Below, piece after piece: positions 12,377 through 25,800 of a stretch of DNA of 64,000 nucleotides (within the stretch, counting starts at the first letter, position 1; the number at the start of each line of letters is the position of its first letter). Made by a program: the position numbers and the translations under genes. Location: the NCBI GenBank assembly GCA_013115135.1, contig JABANP010000088.1, positions 89,777 through 153,776 on the forward strand. Reading direction: 5' to 3'. The DNA comes from Perkinsus olseni (lineage: Eukaryota > Perkinsozoa > Perkinsida > Perkinsidae). Under the pieces are notes generated by a model. The model was not told the origin of the DNA. It did no database searches and was given only the letters and a program-made list of their open reading frames with translations.

Positions 12377-14329
12377 TTAGTTGGCCTCATCCACAAGATT
12401 CTGGAATGATGTATCAATCTGGTTAGCAAGATTAGCAAAGAATTTATTGAAATCCTCTTCACTATGTTGGGGCATCTCAAACTTCATGTTGGTGATAGCG
12501 ATGATAACATCCTTGCAACCAGTAGATATCTGAGACCATCCAATAGTCTTATCACCATGATTCTCGGCCAAGCATCTCTGAGCAGCATCATAGAAATGGC
12601 AAATGCATTTCATCATACCAATAGTCTTGGGTAGAGGGCACATATAATCATAATCACTGAAACCATTCTGTTGAAGGAAATCTTCACGAATGATACGAGC
12701 AACCTCAAGAGTACATTTCTGATCTTCAGAAAGTGAATCACGACCAACCAATTGTACGATTTCTTGTAGATCATCTTCAGTCTGAAGGATCTCCTTAACC
12801 TTCTGTTGTAAAGCAGAATACTCATTATCATACTTGTTGAAGAAGGGCTCCAAGGCACGAGTATACTTAGAGAATGATATATTCCAGTTAATGGAAGGGA
12901 AATGCTTTCTTTGTGCCAATTTCTTATCCAAACCCCAGAATACTTGTACAATAGACAAGGTTGCGGAGGTAACAGGATCCGTGAAATCACCACCAGGAGG
13001 AGATACAGCACCAACAATAGTTACCGCACCTTCACGATCAGGGGAACCCATACACTTTACACGTCCTGCACGCTCATAGAAAGAAGCAAGACGAGCACCG
13101 AGATAAGCAGGATAACCAGAATCAGCAGGCATCTCAGCCAAACGACCAGAGATTTCACGAAGTGCCTCAGCCCAACGAGAGGTAGAATCGGCCATCATAC
13201 TAACGTTAAGACCCATATCACGGAAATACTCAGCAGTAGTAACACCAGTATAGACAGATGCCTCACGAGCAGCAACAGGCATATTAGAGGTATTAGCAAC
13301 CAAAGTAGTACGTTGCATGATCTGTTCTTCTTTACCATTGATAAGAGTAGTAAGTTGGGGGAATTCAGTTAAGACCTCAGCCATCTCATTACCACGTTCA
13401 CCACAACCAACATAAACAACAACATCACTATTGGAATATTTAGCTAATGATTGGGAGATAACGGTCTTACCACAACCGAAAGCACCAGGTACAGCACAAG
13501 TACCACCAAGAGTAGTTGGGAATAAAGCATCAATAACACGTTGACAAGTAAGCATAGGGGCAATACCAGGTAGTTTCTCAACACAAGGACGAGCATGTCT
13601 TACAGGCCAACTATGTGCCATAGATAATTTAGTAACCTCTCCTTGATAATCAAGTTCCATTAAACAAGTATGGACAGAATAGTTACCATTAGGAGCAATC
13701 CATTGAACACGTCCTTGATTACCCGGGGGTACCATAACCTTATGATTACTGAATAAACCATTCTCAAGAACAAAACCAATGATATCACCACCAGTTACGA
13801 GATCACCAACACGTACGTTAGCAGCAGGCTTAAACTCATAGAGTTTATCGGCATCAAGAGCAGCAACATCAACACCACGGGGAATGAATAATGATCCAGA
13901 TAGATCACGAATACGCTCCAAAGGACGTTGGATACCATCAAAGATATTATTAAGAATACCAGGTCCTAGCTCAAGAGCAAGAGGTTTACCAGTCTTAACA
14001 ACCGGATCACCAACAGTTAGACCGGCAGTATCCTCATAAACCTAAATGACCATGATGATGATGACCGATAATAATAAGGGTGGTTATTATGATGGTTACC
14101 TGAATAGAGGCGGTATCGCCCTCAATCTTAATAATCTCTCCGACAAGATTCTCCCAACCAACACGAACCACCTCATACATCTTAGAACCGGACATGTTAT
14201 CAGCCACGACCAAAGGACCGGCGACCTGATGAACAACAAGCAGATACTAACAACATGAAGAGAGGTCATGCTACTGCTTACCTTATGGATTCGTCCGATA
14301 GAGGATTCTTCTTGCTGAATCTTAACCAT
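12377..14329 (-). CDS. ATP6V1A: V-type H+-ATPase catalytic subunit A, tandem copy 2
   Basis: Second copy, same orientation, about 3.7 kb away. Exons are 14329-14282 ([16 protein letters not shown]), 14225-14100 and 14041-12377; introns are 56 and 58 bp; 612 aa. All catalytic motifs match copy 1. The protein is identical from residue 17 on as far as I can compare, while residues 2-8 of exon 1 differ, which points to two functional isoforms with a swapped extreme N-terminus or to differing expression of one enzyme. I count about five nucleotide differences across exon 3, all silent, against a fully diverged exon 1 leader and intron 1. This suggests either a very recent duplication or continuing gene conversion that stops at intron 1. 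Confidence 0.97.
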
Positions 14330-14671
14330 GAGGGTAAAGGGAATGAACTATACTAGAAGTGGTATACATGTATTACTACGATCATCATCAACATCATCAT
14401 CCTCGAACACCACTAACCCTCATCAGGCTCAGCTTAGGTGTGCTAAGCGGGCACTCTTAGGTCAATTTCAAATCTCGCTCGCCCTAAAATAATTGGCTGT
14501 GGCGCCCAGCTGTTGCGGTGGTCGTTGGTCGTGATGACGTGGCCAGTGGGAGGGGGTTATCCTGACGCTTAGTGATTGATCGATATAAGTAGAGGGTAGC
14601 ATGCTAGGAGTACATAGATGCTGGTCCTAGAGGTGGACGGGCCTTCCTATGTTGTTAGGCCTCTTATTAGT
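14330..14671. other. Divergent intergenic region (likely two promoters)
   Basis: The 342 bp lie between the V-ATPase copy 2 start (leftward) and the next + strand gene, so both promoters should be here. A pyrimidine stretch precedes the V-ATPase ATG on its strand. I recognise no defined promoter motif. Confidence 0.4.
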
Positions 14672-17087
14672 ATGATGATCGTCATACTCATACTCACGTC
14701 TTGGGTAGGAGTGCTACTAGGCAGCATACAGGTAGGGGTGGTAGTAGTAGCAGGAGGAGGATTACATGTGGTTTAGGGATGTACTACTACTAAGGAAGAG
14801 TATAAACACCACCAAGAGGAAGGAAGAGGCCTCCATCATTTATCGATATCTGAGGCTAAGAAGTTAGCTCTCGAGGAGGCCATATTGGGACAGGCTCATC
14901 ATCATCAACAACAACAACAACAGGAGCAGCAGCATGGCACTGATGACGATAATACTACCAATAGCGCCAACATGAGCAGTAGCCTTCCTTAGTAAGAAGT
15001 AAACGGATGGGTTAGGATGGCTATGGACATGATCTCAGTACCATCACTGTACATGATAATGGTAGACCTCTAGTAGGTTCACAGGATGTTGATCAAGGCC
15101 GTACTTGTGAGGTAGTAGTATTAGTATTATCAGCATTGTCGGATGATCTCGTGTGGCTGCGGTATTCAGCTTAATATTCACGATAATTATGGTACTACAT
15201 GGTATGCTGGCCCGTGCACCTTACTCTATTCATATCATCATCATGAATATGTCCTTAATCGTATTAGATGTGTTGATGGTGAAGAGTATGATGGGGAGAT
15301 TACCCCTAACGATCCTACTACTACCGCTACAACAATATCAGAGATATCACGCTTCGGTGGTCTACTGCATGACTGTGAGACACTAGCAACAGTACTTAAC
15401 AGGTAATAACTAGTAATAGTAGTAGGGCTGCCCCTGTTATCACTTGGTTAGATACTTAGTCCTGCGAAAATCGGCATCAACAGACATACGTCTCATGACA
15501 CTGATCGCTAGGACAGCAGCAGCAGGAGGGGGAGGGGGGGCGAGTGGAGACCAAGATGGGGGGGATCTTTGTGCTATTGAGATAGTAGTATCCACCATAA
15601 TCACCAACAACAACATCACTTCTGCTACTGCTGCTGCTGCTTGTTGTTGTATCAGTCACGTTCTGGTCCGACATATGCTGTACTGAAGAGGAATATGATT
15701 CATGAGGGATGGTATATTAAATATATGATAGTTCATGTAGGACGGACTATTCACAATAATACTACTGCTCATCATCATCATCATCAGGACTACATCGTAA
15801 CTGGCAGTCTTGCCAATCGTTTACCCCATCTAACCCCTTACATCATCATTCACTAATACTCTATCTAAGGTACTAGACTGCCACTACCACCACGACTACT
15901 GATCATGATGCTGGTGGTGTTGTCTTAGAGCGATTCCTTGGGCTGCTCCCAGTTGAGAGTATTATTAGGAGTCACCTCTGATGATGAGGAGGAGGGGGCA
16001 GCATACTATGTTGTACCATGGCTTGGTATAACCGATGAACAGTACTACTACTACTATTTGTGAGGTAGTGTCGTCGTTGATGTTGTTGTTATTATTGTCA
16101 GGATACCAATAGCCCATGCCATAGAGTATTATAATGTTCTCAAGTTACTACCTACTCATCATCATAAAGATGCAGCATACGCCTTATTAAGGAAAGGGGG
16201 GATACCCGAAGCACGAGCAGCAGAGGCAGTGAAGATGGGCTATGATGATGATGATGAGAGAGCTGCTATGGCTATTACTATGAAGGATAAGATTAAAGAT
16301 ATCACCGCTTACATCACTGTAAGTGGACAGTGAGCCCTTCTCTGTCAGCATCATCATCATCATACTCGTTATTAGCCATTACTCACTAAACTCATCATCC
16401 CTATTGCTAAACATGAAGACGGACATGATGGGGGCGGTGGTGGACTGGGGATGCAACAGGACGACAAGAAGGGTGATGGTGATTACTGTAGGTTTGGTAT
16501 CCGCGGCACAGGTTTAGAGGTAGTATCTGCCTAGTCAGCATCATCATTAACCATCCTACACTGCTCAGTTTACTATAACCCATACTGCTGGTGCTGGTAG
16601 TCCTGGTGGTGGTAACTACCTTTCGGGAGTGTACTGTGGTCAAGAGCTTCTACATGATGATAACGATGGTAGAAGATTCCTCATGGACTTCTTCAATACG
16701 TAAGCCTCATCATCATCAGCATCCGTATTACCACATCAATCACCGCCGGTTGTGGTATTATTCTCTTCGTTGTTGCTCTTGCTGTCCCTATCATCATCAT
16801 CAGATCATTATCCTATCATCATAGACAAGGACCACTTCTAGATGAACTCAGCACCAGCAGCAGCAGCAGTTCCAACTCCTCTGCCTCTCTCCAATGCAAC
16901 AGGGCCGGCATATTCCTCGATATGATGATAAGACAGCGAGTACCGTTATTCTATGGTAATATGATGTAGCAGGTGATGGTGATACTTTCTTCTTCTTCTT
17001 GCTTTCATTACTCAGCTCATCCTGCCATCAGTAGTAATATCACGGCGTGCATGCTGCAGCAGCAGCCTACTGATGATGAGGAGTAGT
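14672..17087 (+). CDS. Secreted protein of unknown function, about 13 exons
   Basis: Starts at ATG 14672 with a signal-peptide-like MMIVILILTSWVGVLLGSIQ encoded exactly by exon 1 (14672-14731). Further exons that splice in frame are 14777-14991, 15039-15111, 15170-15402, 15452-15584, 15656-15796, 15877-about 15913, about 15970-16065, then blocks near 16100-16320, 16370-16528, 16560-16701, 16804-16954 and about 17016-17087. Readable segments include SEAKKLALEEAILGQ, LNIHDNYGTTWYAGPCTLLY, YAVLKRNMIHEGWYIKYM, YYNVLKLLPTHHHKDAAYAL and GVYCGQELLHDDNDGRRFLM. Cysteines are few. I do not recognise the family. The last exon and stop (about 17085) are uncertain, because GAT/AGC-rich intron sequence makes alternative joins possible. 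Confidence 0.65.
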
Positions 17088-17420
17088 AGTAATAGGAGAA
17101 TAAGACAATGCTGCTTGAGTAGTAGGAGGGGGACAAGAAGAAGTTAAGGCAAGCTAGCCTCAGCGTCATGCTACTGCTACTACTACTGCTCTCCATGTTG
17201 ATACTAATAATAAGAGCAACGAGGATGATGATGTTGAACAAATGGTCATAATTGTTATTGAGTTCGTTAATGATCATGAGTCGCCAGTACTATTGCTGCT
17301 CTACTGTCCTCTGAGAGGAGTGGAAGGAGTGGTACCAGCTGATGTCTTATCAATGGTATAATCCACTATGTCGTCCTGTAGCTATTACCACTTATTATAA
17401 ATTATCTCTACCCCTGATCA

Positions 17421-20400
17421 ATGCTGATGCCCTTGAAGAGCTATCGTCCGATGATGACCCTTCTATTTGCCATTTCGGCATGGTTCATGGAATCTATCGC
17501 CTACGACAACAACAACAACAACACTCATCACATTGCTGCTGCTCAAGCAGCGACAACAACAACAATAACAACAACAGCCAAAGCTGAACTACAACCTGAG
17601 CATCATGCTCATGATGATAACATCATCATTGATAAAAGAGAAGAAGGGAGGTGAGTTATCGATCTAACCGTTATCACTTCTGCTCATGATCATTGGTAGG
17701 TATGTCCAGCATCCTCGCCGTCGACCTGGCAAGGTGGCTCCTCATACTACAACTACCCCCACCACTCATGCTACTACTAGTAGTAGTACCGATAACAAGA
17801 ATAACAGCAGCAGCAGTAGCAGCAGCAGTCTTATAGACTTGATGGAGAGACAGATGATAAAATCTGAGGAAAAGCATAAGAAGAGATTTCTACCTTTCGT
17901 CGTTGCTGGCATTGCACTTGCGGTGAAGAAGTCCCAAGCTCGTAGTAAGAAGAAGGCGCAAAAAGCAGCATCATCATCAGCCACTACCAAGTTTGAGAGT
18001 AGCGGAGACAAGACTATCGATGAGATGATGAAATGGGTGAAGGAGATGATGACTGAGTATTCCAAAGGAGAAGGACAGTAAGTAGTAGCATTAGTATGGC
18101 AATATTATTATTATTCTTATACTCGCCAGCAGTAGCAGCAGCAACAACAGTATAATGATGATGATGTTGGTGATGCTGATGATGATGCTGATGATGATAT
18201 GATTATTATTATACCTTCCCTTCAGACGGAAGTCGATTGATAATGTCATGGCGAGCGGGAATCGAGGCGCTGTTCGAACTACGGGTGGTCAAGAGTTTGC
18301 TATTGCGAAGAGAGCTCAAGCCAGGCTGAAGGACAGATTCCCTCGCTATATCAAAGCTGTCCTCGATTAGTAATCACAGCAACAACGAACGGTCAGCATC
18401 TAGCAGCCACTTGCTGCTGCTTTTTCAGTGTCAACCAAACTGAATCATTCTACGAGAATGCCCGGTCAGTTATTAGCGAGGTCCGCTCCCAAGTCCTCCC
18501 TAGAGGGTAAGATCATCGTATTCATCATCATCACCGCCCCAGCAGCAGCAGCAGCAGCATGAAGAGGAGTATATAGTGTGTTATTATTATTCTGGCTCGT
18601 TATCTCAGGCCCAGAGGATTAATGAAGCTTCGTCGTAAACTAGGTGAGCGGATAGTAGAGGAAAAGGGTAAAGTGAAGAAGGCTTTTGTGCATATTTTCG
18701 ATGAATTAAAGGATATAGAGCGTAACACAGGCAAAGAAGTATCGAAGACTACTAAAGTGTTGAATCAAATGATTGCTAAAGCTATGCGTGAATCTTTGAG
18801 AGATGTATCACGCCAGGCTTCTCAATTAACGAGGCTTTGTTTTTCTGCGGAAAAAGAGATTGGCAGAAAGTTTAAGACGTTGAGGAGAAGTGTGGGGAGT
18901 GAACAAAAGAAGTTGGTACGGAGTGTGGACAGGATGGAGAGAGATTTCAAAGCAGATGAGAGAGATTTTCAACGTTATGGCGAGAGGTTCTCAGAGGAGA
19001 CAGCGAAAGGAGAACAAAAAATAGAGAAAGTCACACGCGGTATGAATGATAGAGCGGAAAGGACTGAAACCGAGTTGGCTCTATATGGCAATGACTATAC
19101 CGCTAAAGGGGAGATGAGAATCAATCAAACTCTGCCACGAGCTGATTAAGTCAACGGATAGGATGATTGATTCGGCAATGAAGACTTTTGATAACGGAGT
19201 TAAACAGGAGGCACGAGCAAATGTGAGAGATGTTAAACAATTAGAGAGAGAGATTGACAAGGAGATTAAAGATACTCAAAGGAATGCATCGATGGCTAAG
19301 AATGAAGCCACAAGGATGTTTGATGGGGCATTGAGAGGGTTCGATAGGAACGTTAAAGAGTTATCACGAGGAGATGCAACACATACGATAGCAATGAATA
19401 AAGCTATGCGTGACGCTGAGCGTACAGTGGAAAGAATTGGAGATGCTGTGAGAGAGAAGAAAAAGATTCAGAGAGTGCTTTAGAGAGGATGGATACTAGT
19501 CTAGAGCAGTCAGCAACAGGACAGATCCAGGCTATTGAATCATCGACAAGCAATGAGAAGGCAATATTATCACGAAGAGCTGAAATGATTAATAGTAATT
19601 TAGCACAGATCACAGCACAGAGTGAACAGTCGGCCGCTAGAACTGCTGATAGTTATTCACAATTAACTGGTACATTGGCTGTGAACAATGAGAGAGAGAT
19701 TGAGCATCAGCAAGGGATTATAGATGGAGCTGAGCAAACTATAGAGAGCGCAGAGAATGATGTAGATAATAATATTAAAGTTAAGGTTGGCGATAAGGAG
19801 AAGTTGCTGGTTAAATCACAATCCGCTATGAAAGGTATGCTGAGTGGATCTGAGATGGACTTCCAAAATGCTATAACAAAAAGCCGTCAGAATGTTGAGA
19901 CTATGAGAAATACATTGGAGGCACGAGCCCAATCTGATAGGAAAATTAATGATGCAGATGTGAAGAATATGGAAGAAGAATCAAAAGGGCAGCTGGATAG
20001 GCTCATGGAGGCGGAGGATTCAGTTCATGCTTCCATTGAAGGATTGCCTGACGTCGAAACAGCCGTAGGGAGTAGTTCTGAAGGAGCTCATGATATATTG
20101 AATGAGATAAAAGGATTAAAACAAGATGTGACAAGCTTGATGAATCCTATTAGAGCCGAAGAGGATAAGATGAAGTACGCTGTTAGAGGTCTCGAATCAT
20201 CAGGAAGTGGTCAATTAAATTCAATTCAAGGTATTGATACTGTTAATATTGGGAAGGCAAAAGGGGTACTACATCAACTGGTAACAGATTCAGAAGAACA
20301 GATGGATACAAATATGAGGAAGCAAATATCACATCTGGCCTCCACTCATGGTATATCTATGAATAGGATAAAAGAGATGCTCGCAGGATTACAAGTTAAT

Positions 20401-22593
20401 GAGCAAAATCAGATAGCAATGACGGGGAAGATGCGTGATAACATCGCTGACGTAGAGGGAGAGGAGAAGACCGCAAAGGCTAATTTTGGGAAAAGGATGT
20501 CACAGACTGTTGCACGTGAGCGAGTTATGAGCAAAAAACAGTATCATGACCAGCTAATGAAACTCAAAGAAGAGGAGAAGGAAGCCAAGGGTTTGCTACT
20601 GAAATCTGTCCGAGATGCTACTGCCAATTTATTATCGGGAGGGAAGGCGAATCAACTGGAGATTCTGCATTCTGTTGATAGCCTACTACGGGTACTAGAC
20701 AAACTACATAGTGAGGATATAAAAGAGGATACCGCACTGGCTGATGCTGTTTCCAAATACAAAAGTATTCTGCCGCAAAATGATAGGGAAATAGAAGGGG
20801 TTGACAATGCATTACAGGCCGAGAAAATGAGGTTGAAGAATGAATTTGATGCTTCGGAGATCTCTTTGACAAGAACAGCGATGGATAGATCCAGAAAAGC
20901 CAATAATACGATCAAGAACCTGGAGAAGGCAATCAAAGAATTAGATGTCGAAGTTGCTCGATCGAAGAATGTTATGATGTCATCAGCCAGGGAAGGTTCA
21001 GCTTACATCGATGGTTTTATTGATAAGTTGAGAGATATTATGATGGCTGATGGTGAACTCGATAAAAGGGATTATAAATTGGGATTGGCTGATATGAATA
21101 AGAAATACGCCTCACTCGCCAGATTCACAGATCAGCGAGCTAGAGCGATAGCCGGAGATATGCAGAAATTCGGGAAATCATCGTCCCATCGTCAGGAGAC
21201 TCTCGCCATGACTTTGGCTAGAGTCGTAACCGATGCTGAGCGAATGGGGTTATCGGAGGAGGAAATGCAAGAATATGTGAGAAAGAGGCTCAGTGATGAG
21301 GCCAACGTTACGGAAGAAGAATTCAATGAGATTCATGATATGGTTCAAGGGGATTTGACAGGATTCCGTGACAAAATGGTGCAGATGAAAAGGAAGGCTG
21401 ATGATGAATTGTTCGCTGAGAATAATCGTATAAACGTTGATGATAGCATTCAGATGGGAAGATTAGCTGATCATGCTCAAATGGTAGAAGCGCAGGCATT
21501 GAAGGCGGGCAATATTATTGGATATAATACTGCAGCAGGCGGGCGGAGCTATAGAATATTGAATGGACAAGAGACCATAAGTGGGAATAAGCTGCGAGCC
21601 ATGATGCATGTTGCTGAGTAATACTAACGCTGACAGTCAGCATCTCCATCATCATGATTCACACTACTGTTCTCTCAGAGCCAATAGCGGATCATTAATT
21701 GATGACATCGCCGCCGCAAAGGGCGTATCTACCACGAGAATAGCAAGTGTGATGGATGCTGTATCATCGTATATGGTTCTCATAAAGAGCTTCATGGATG
21801 AGGTAAAGAAAGCAGCAGCATCAACGACGATGACTTTATTCTGTGAACTACTATCGCTATATTACTATTGATAGTAGAGATTGTTGATATCATGTTTGCC
21901 GTTGTGGCAGATGAAGGCGGAGCTAGGGTCTGTTAAAGGCCGCTTATCGGATTTGCAGGAAGAATATGAGGATAAGATCAATAGGAATACCAAAGAATGT
22001 AATCATACTACCTGATACATACTAGAACAATAACATACTAATATAGATATGATAATAATAATTCAGATATGAGACCGGCCAAGTTAGCTCTCGAATCAAT
22101 CTCACAGTTCGACAGGTAGTGATCACCGGCAGAGGATGCAAAATATGCTGCTGGCTCAGCCTCATTCCAATCATCATCATTATCATCATTCAGTTTCCAG
22201 CGTGAGAGTGCGCCATTACAGAATGCCTTCCGTACGAAGGCGAGAGAGATGATGGAAAATGTCAAAGGAGGTGCAGATACGGCCGAGTAAGAACAATTAT
22301 CATATCACGAGAATCATCATCATCATTACTACTCGTCGTCTATTCTATTCTTATGTTAGACGAGTTGCTGATGGAATCGCTCATAAAATCGATAAAGGTG
22401 CCTCATTGGTGGAGAGAATTCGACACAAGATCCAGGCATCATTGGAGAAGTATTATCTCTATCATCATAATATGATGAATGTGGCCCAATGCTGTACCTC
22501 AGGCACGTGGGAGAGAAGAAGGAACTATTTGCCAAAGAGCTGCTGAAGATCACGAAAGGCGATTCCAAGGCTCTCAACGTCATAACCACCTAA
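17421..22593 (+). CDS. Large secreted coiled-coil protein, tandem copy A (frame broken twice)
   Basis: Eleven exons: 17421-17650, 17700-18077, 18226-18369, 18429-18506, 18609-21617, 21679-21802, 21911-21998, 22067-22115, 22194-22286, 22360-22449 and 22503-22593, giving about 1457 aa. The N-terminus is signal-like (MTLLFAISAWFMESIA) and is followed by Asn, Thr and Ser runs and a short hydrophobic patch (FLPFVVAGIALAV). The giant fifth exon encodes a long charged helix with heptad-like spacing and very few prolines, most likely an extended coiled coil. The family is not recognised. The frame shifts at about 19141 (then TAA) and at about 19450, where copy B has one more A; these are recent pseudogenising hits or assembly errors. 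The 78-bp fourth exon and the splice phases match copy B, so the two are true paralogues. Confidence 0.75.
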
Positions 22594-22813
22594 GAGCTCT
22601 ACCTCTCATGACCATGACAAAGTTAAATAGTGTTGTTATTATTATGATGATCATCATCGTGCCACTACTCATGTATGATCCCGTTGATCATCATCACCAC
22701 CACCACTGGTAATCTTGCGTTGTCAATGATGAAAGCTCCATCGTGGTTATCACGATCGTCTCTTTCTCTATACCGTATCATCTTCAGCCAATACATATAT
22801 TAATTGTTATACT

Positions 22814-25800
22814 ATGAGGTCGTCAAAGTTGATGATGAATACACACATGAGGAGATCCTCATCAGTCTTGCTGCTGCTGCTGTTCTCTTTGATATCCTCG
22901 CTTGGTATCAATTCGGCAGCAGCTGGACGAGCAGGCAACAGCAGTAGTCTAGTGGAAGAAGGCAATAAGTTCATATTCCTTGCTCCACTCGTTGCTGGGG
23001 CATATTTCGGCGCAAAAGCTGCTATGAAAAAAAGGAGCACCAAGCATGAGTATAATCCCATGGCTCAGAGGGATTATTTACTAGAATCTAAAAATATCGG
23101 CCGATGGGTAGATAATCTGATGAAAGTGTATAACTCAAGAGCTGGAAAGTAAGGGGAAGGGCGGCGGGGATGCGTTACCTTAATACTATCAATGATTGGT
23201 CCAATCAGTAGTAGTAGAGGCAGTAGAGACTGGTTCATTATCACAGCAACATCTTGTATAGAGGTAGAATAGTAGTAGTAAAATCATAACCTCGTCTACA
23301 TTCCTTATCTACAACCTAGGGTAATGCTTGATATGAGGCATGATTATTATTAGAGAGTTCCCACTACAAGTAGAAGCGTCCCTCAGTAGTCACGATTGTT
23401 TTCACTACCCAAGCCGTTCATGGTCTTCAATGTCTAGCGTTTCTGGGGGCTGCCCAAAGAGTATGTTAGAATGCCTCCTACACGATACCTAGGACTCAAA
23501 GAGGCTCACCCCTTCGGCGTTGGCACAACCTCCGTGATTCTGCCAACAAATTACAGATATCTCGGGGGTGAAGCTTGCGGATAAGATGCGGCTTAACACG
23601 GGGTTAGCCAGTTGTCGACTGCCCTATCATCGGGCCACTCGGAATTCGTGTTCCTGGAGTACCTTGCGAGTAGCCTTATACGCCAATAAGTAGACTCATA
23701 CAATCAGCTCAGCCACAAAGTCCAGAGTTTTCCAAACTATTAGCGACGTGAAGTAACGAGAATCCCAGACAACGGTTATGTTAGAAATCCTTGCCGACTC
23801 TCTTTTTGGCAGGCGGAAGCACAGTGATGAAGTTCTGAAGAGGGAAGACAAGGGTCAACTGGAGACCGTCGGATGGAATGAGTTTACAGAAGCTCGAGAG
23901 GCTAGAAAGAGGGTGGCAGAGGAATTCCCTGTATTCCTTTATAAACTATCGAAGTTGTAATAATATCAATAATGGCCCACTTCAATGCTGCTCACTTTTC
24001 ATCATTATGATCATCATTTTTACAACCATGATCAAGACCTCAGATGTCAGGTCGACCGAAGCCGATAAAACTTTTGGTAACTTCAGAAGTACCGTGGATA
24101 GTCTACGGAAGATGGTATTGCCTAGAAGGTAATGAAAAGAACGCGGCGACGATAATGCCGCTGTGGAGCATTCCATGTCGTCTCAGTTCATATGGACTTA
24201 TGAGACTTCGTCGCAAATTGGGTGAAGAAATCCTAAAACAACAAGGGCGATTATCGAGAGCATTCAAGGATATGTTCGCATCACTTGAAAGAGTTGAGCA
24301 GAATGGTCGGAAGGATCTCAGACGAAGCATAGGTGGAGTGAATACGTTGATGAAGAGGGAGTTGGGAAGCTTTATGACCGGAATGTCCCGAACGTCAGCT
24401 CATTTAGCCAGACTATGCTATTCCACGGATCAGGATTTCCGCAAATCCATGGCAAAGCTTAGGAAAAGGCTCGAAAGCTCATCAAAAGACGCTACTGAGA
24501 GCGGAGAAGGGGCTAGAGAAAGAAATGCGAAAGAATGATCTAGCGACGGATGCCGACTCCCTCGACTTCGAGGAGAAAACTGCAGCTAACAAGATGGCGT
24601 TAGACTCGGTAAAGCATCATATAAGAGATCGAGCTGAAGCCACGATTAATGAAGCGAAGTTATTAAGCGAAAGATATATAGCTAGGGGCGAGCTGAAGTT
24701 GAACAGGACGCTCCCTAGGGCCGTTGGAGGAAGTGAGAGGGAAATCGACCGTGTGAGCAAGAATTTCCAGAATGGGATGAAAACTGCCGGGAAGTACTAT
24801 AACAGATTATCAAAGCGTCTCGATAATGCTCTGCGAAAAGAATTTAGGGGTGCATCGAAGAAGGTTGTTGCGGTAGGGAATGAAGCCACAAGGATGTTTG
24901 ATGGGGCATTGAGAGGGTTCGATAGGAACGTTAAAGAGTTATCACGAGGAGATGCAACACATACGATAGCAATGAATAAAGCTATGCGTGACGCTGAGCG
25001 TACAGTGGAAAGAATTGGAGATGCTGTAGAGAGAGAAGAAAAAGATTCAGAGAGTGCTTTAGAGAGGATGGATACTAGTCTAGAGCAGTCAGCAACAGGA
25101 CAGATCCAGGCTATTGAATCATCGACAAGCAATGAGAAGGCAATATTATCACGAAGAGCTGAAATGATTAATAGTAATTTAGCACAGATCACAGCACAGA
25201 GTGAACAGTCGGCCGCTAGAACTGCTGATAGTTATTCACAATTAACTGGTACATTGGCTGTGAACAATGAGAGAGAGATTGAGCATCAGCAAGGGATTAT
25301 AGATGGAGCTGAGCAAACTATAGAGAGCGCAGAGAATGATGTAGATAATAATATTAAAGTTAAGGTTGGCGATAAGGAGAAGTTGCTGGTTAAATCACAA
25401 TCCGCTATGAAAGGTATGCTGAGTGGATCTGAGATGGACTTCCAAAATGCTATAACAAAAAGCCGTCAGAATGTTGAGACTATGAGAAATACATTGGAGG
25501 CACGAGCCCAATCTGATAGGAAAATTAATGATGCAGATGTGAAGAATATGGAAGAAGAATCAAAAGGGCAGCTGGATAGGCTCATGGAGGCGGAGGATTC
25601 AGTTCATGCTTCCATTGAAGGATTGCCTGACGTCGAAACAGCCGTAGGGAGTAGTTCTGAAGGAGCTCATGATATATTGAATGAGATAAAAGGATTAAAA
25701 CAAGATGTGACAAGCTTGATGAATCCTATTAGAGCCGAAGAGGATAAGATGAAGTACGCTGTTAGAGGTCTCGAATCATCAGGAAGTGGTCAATTAAATT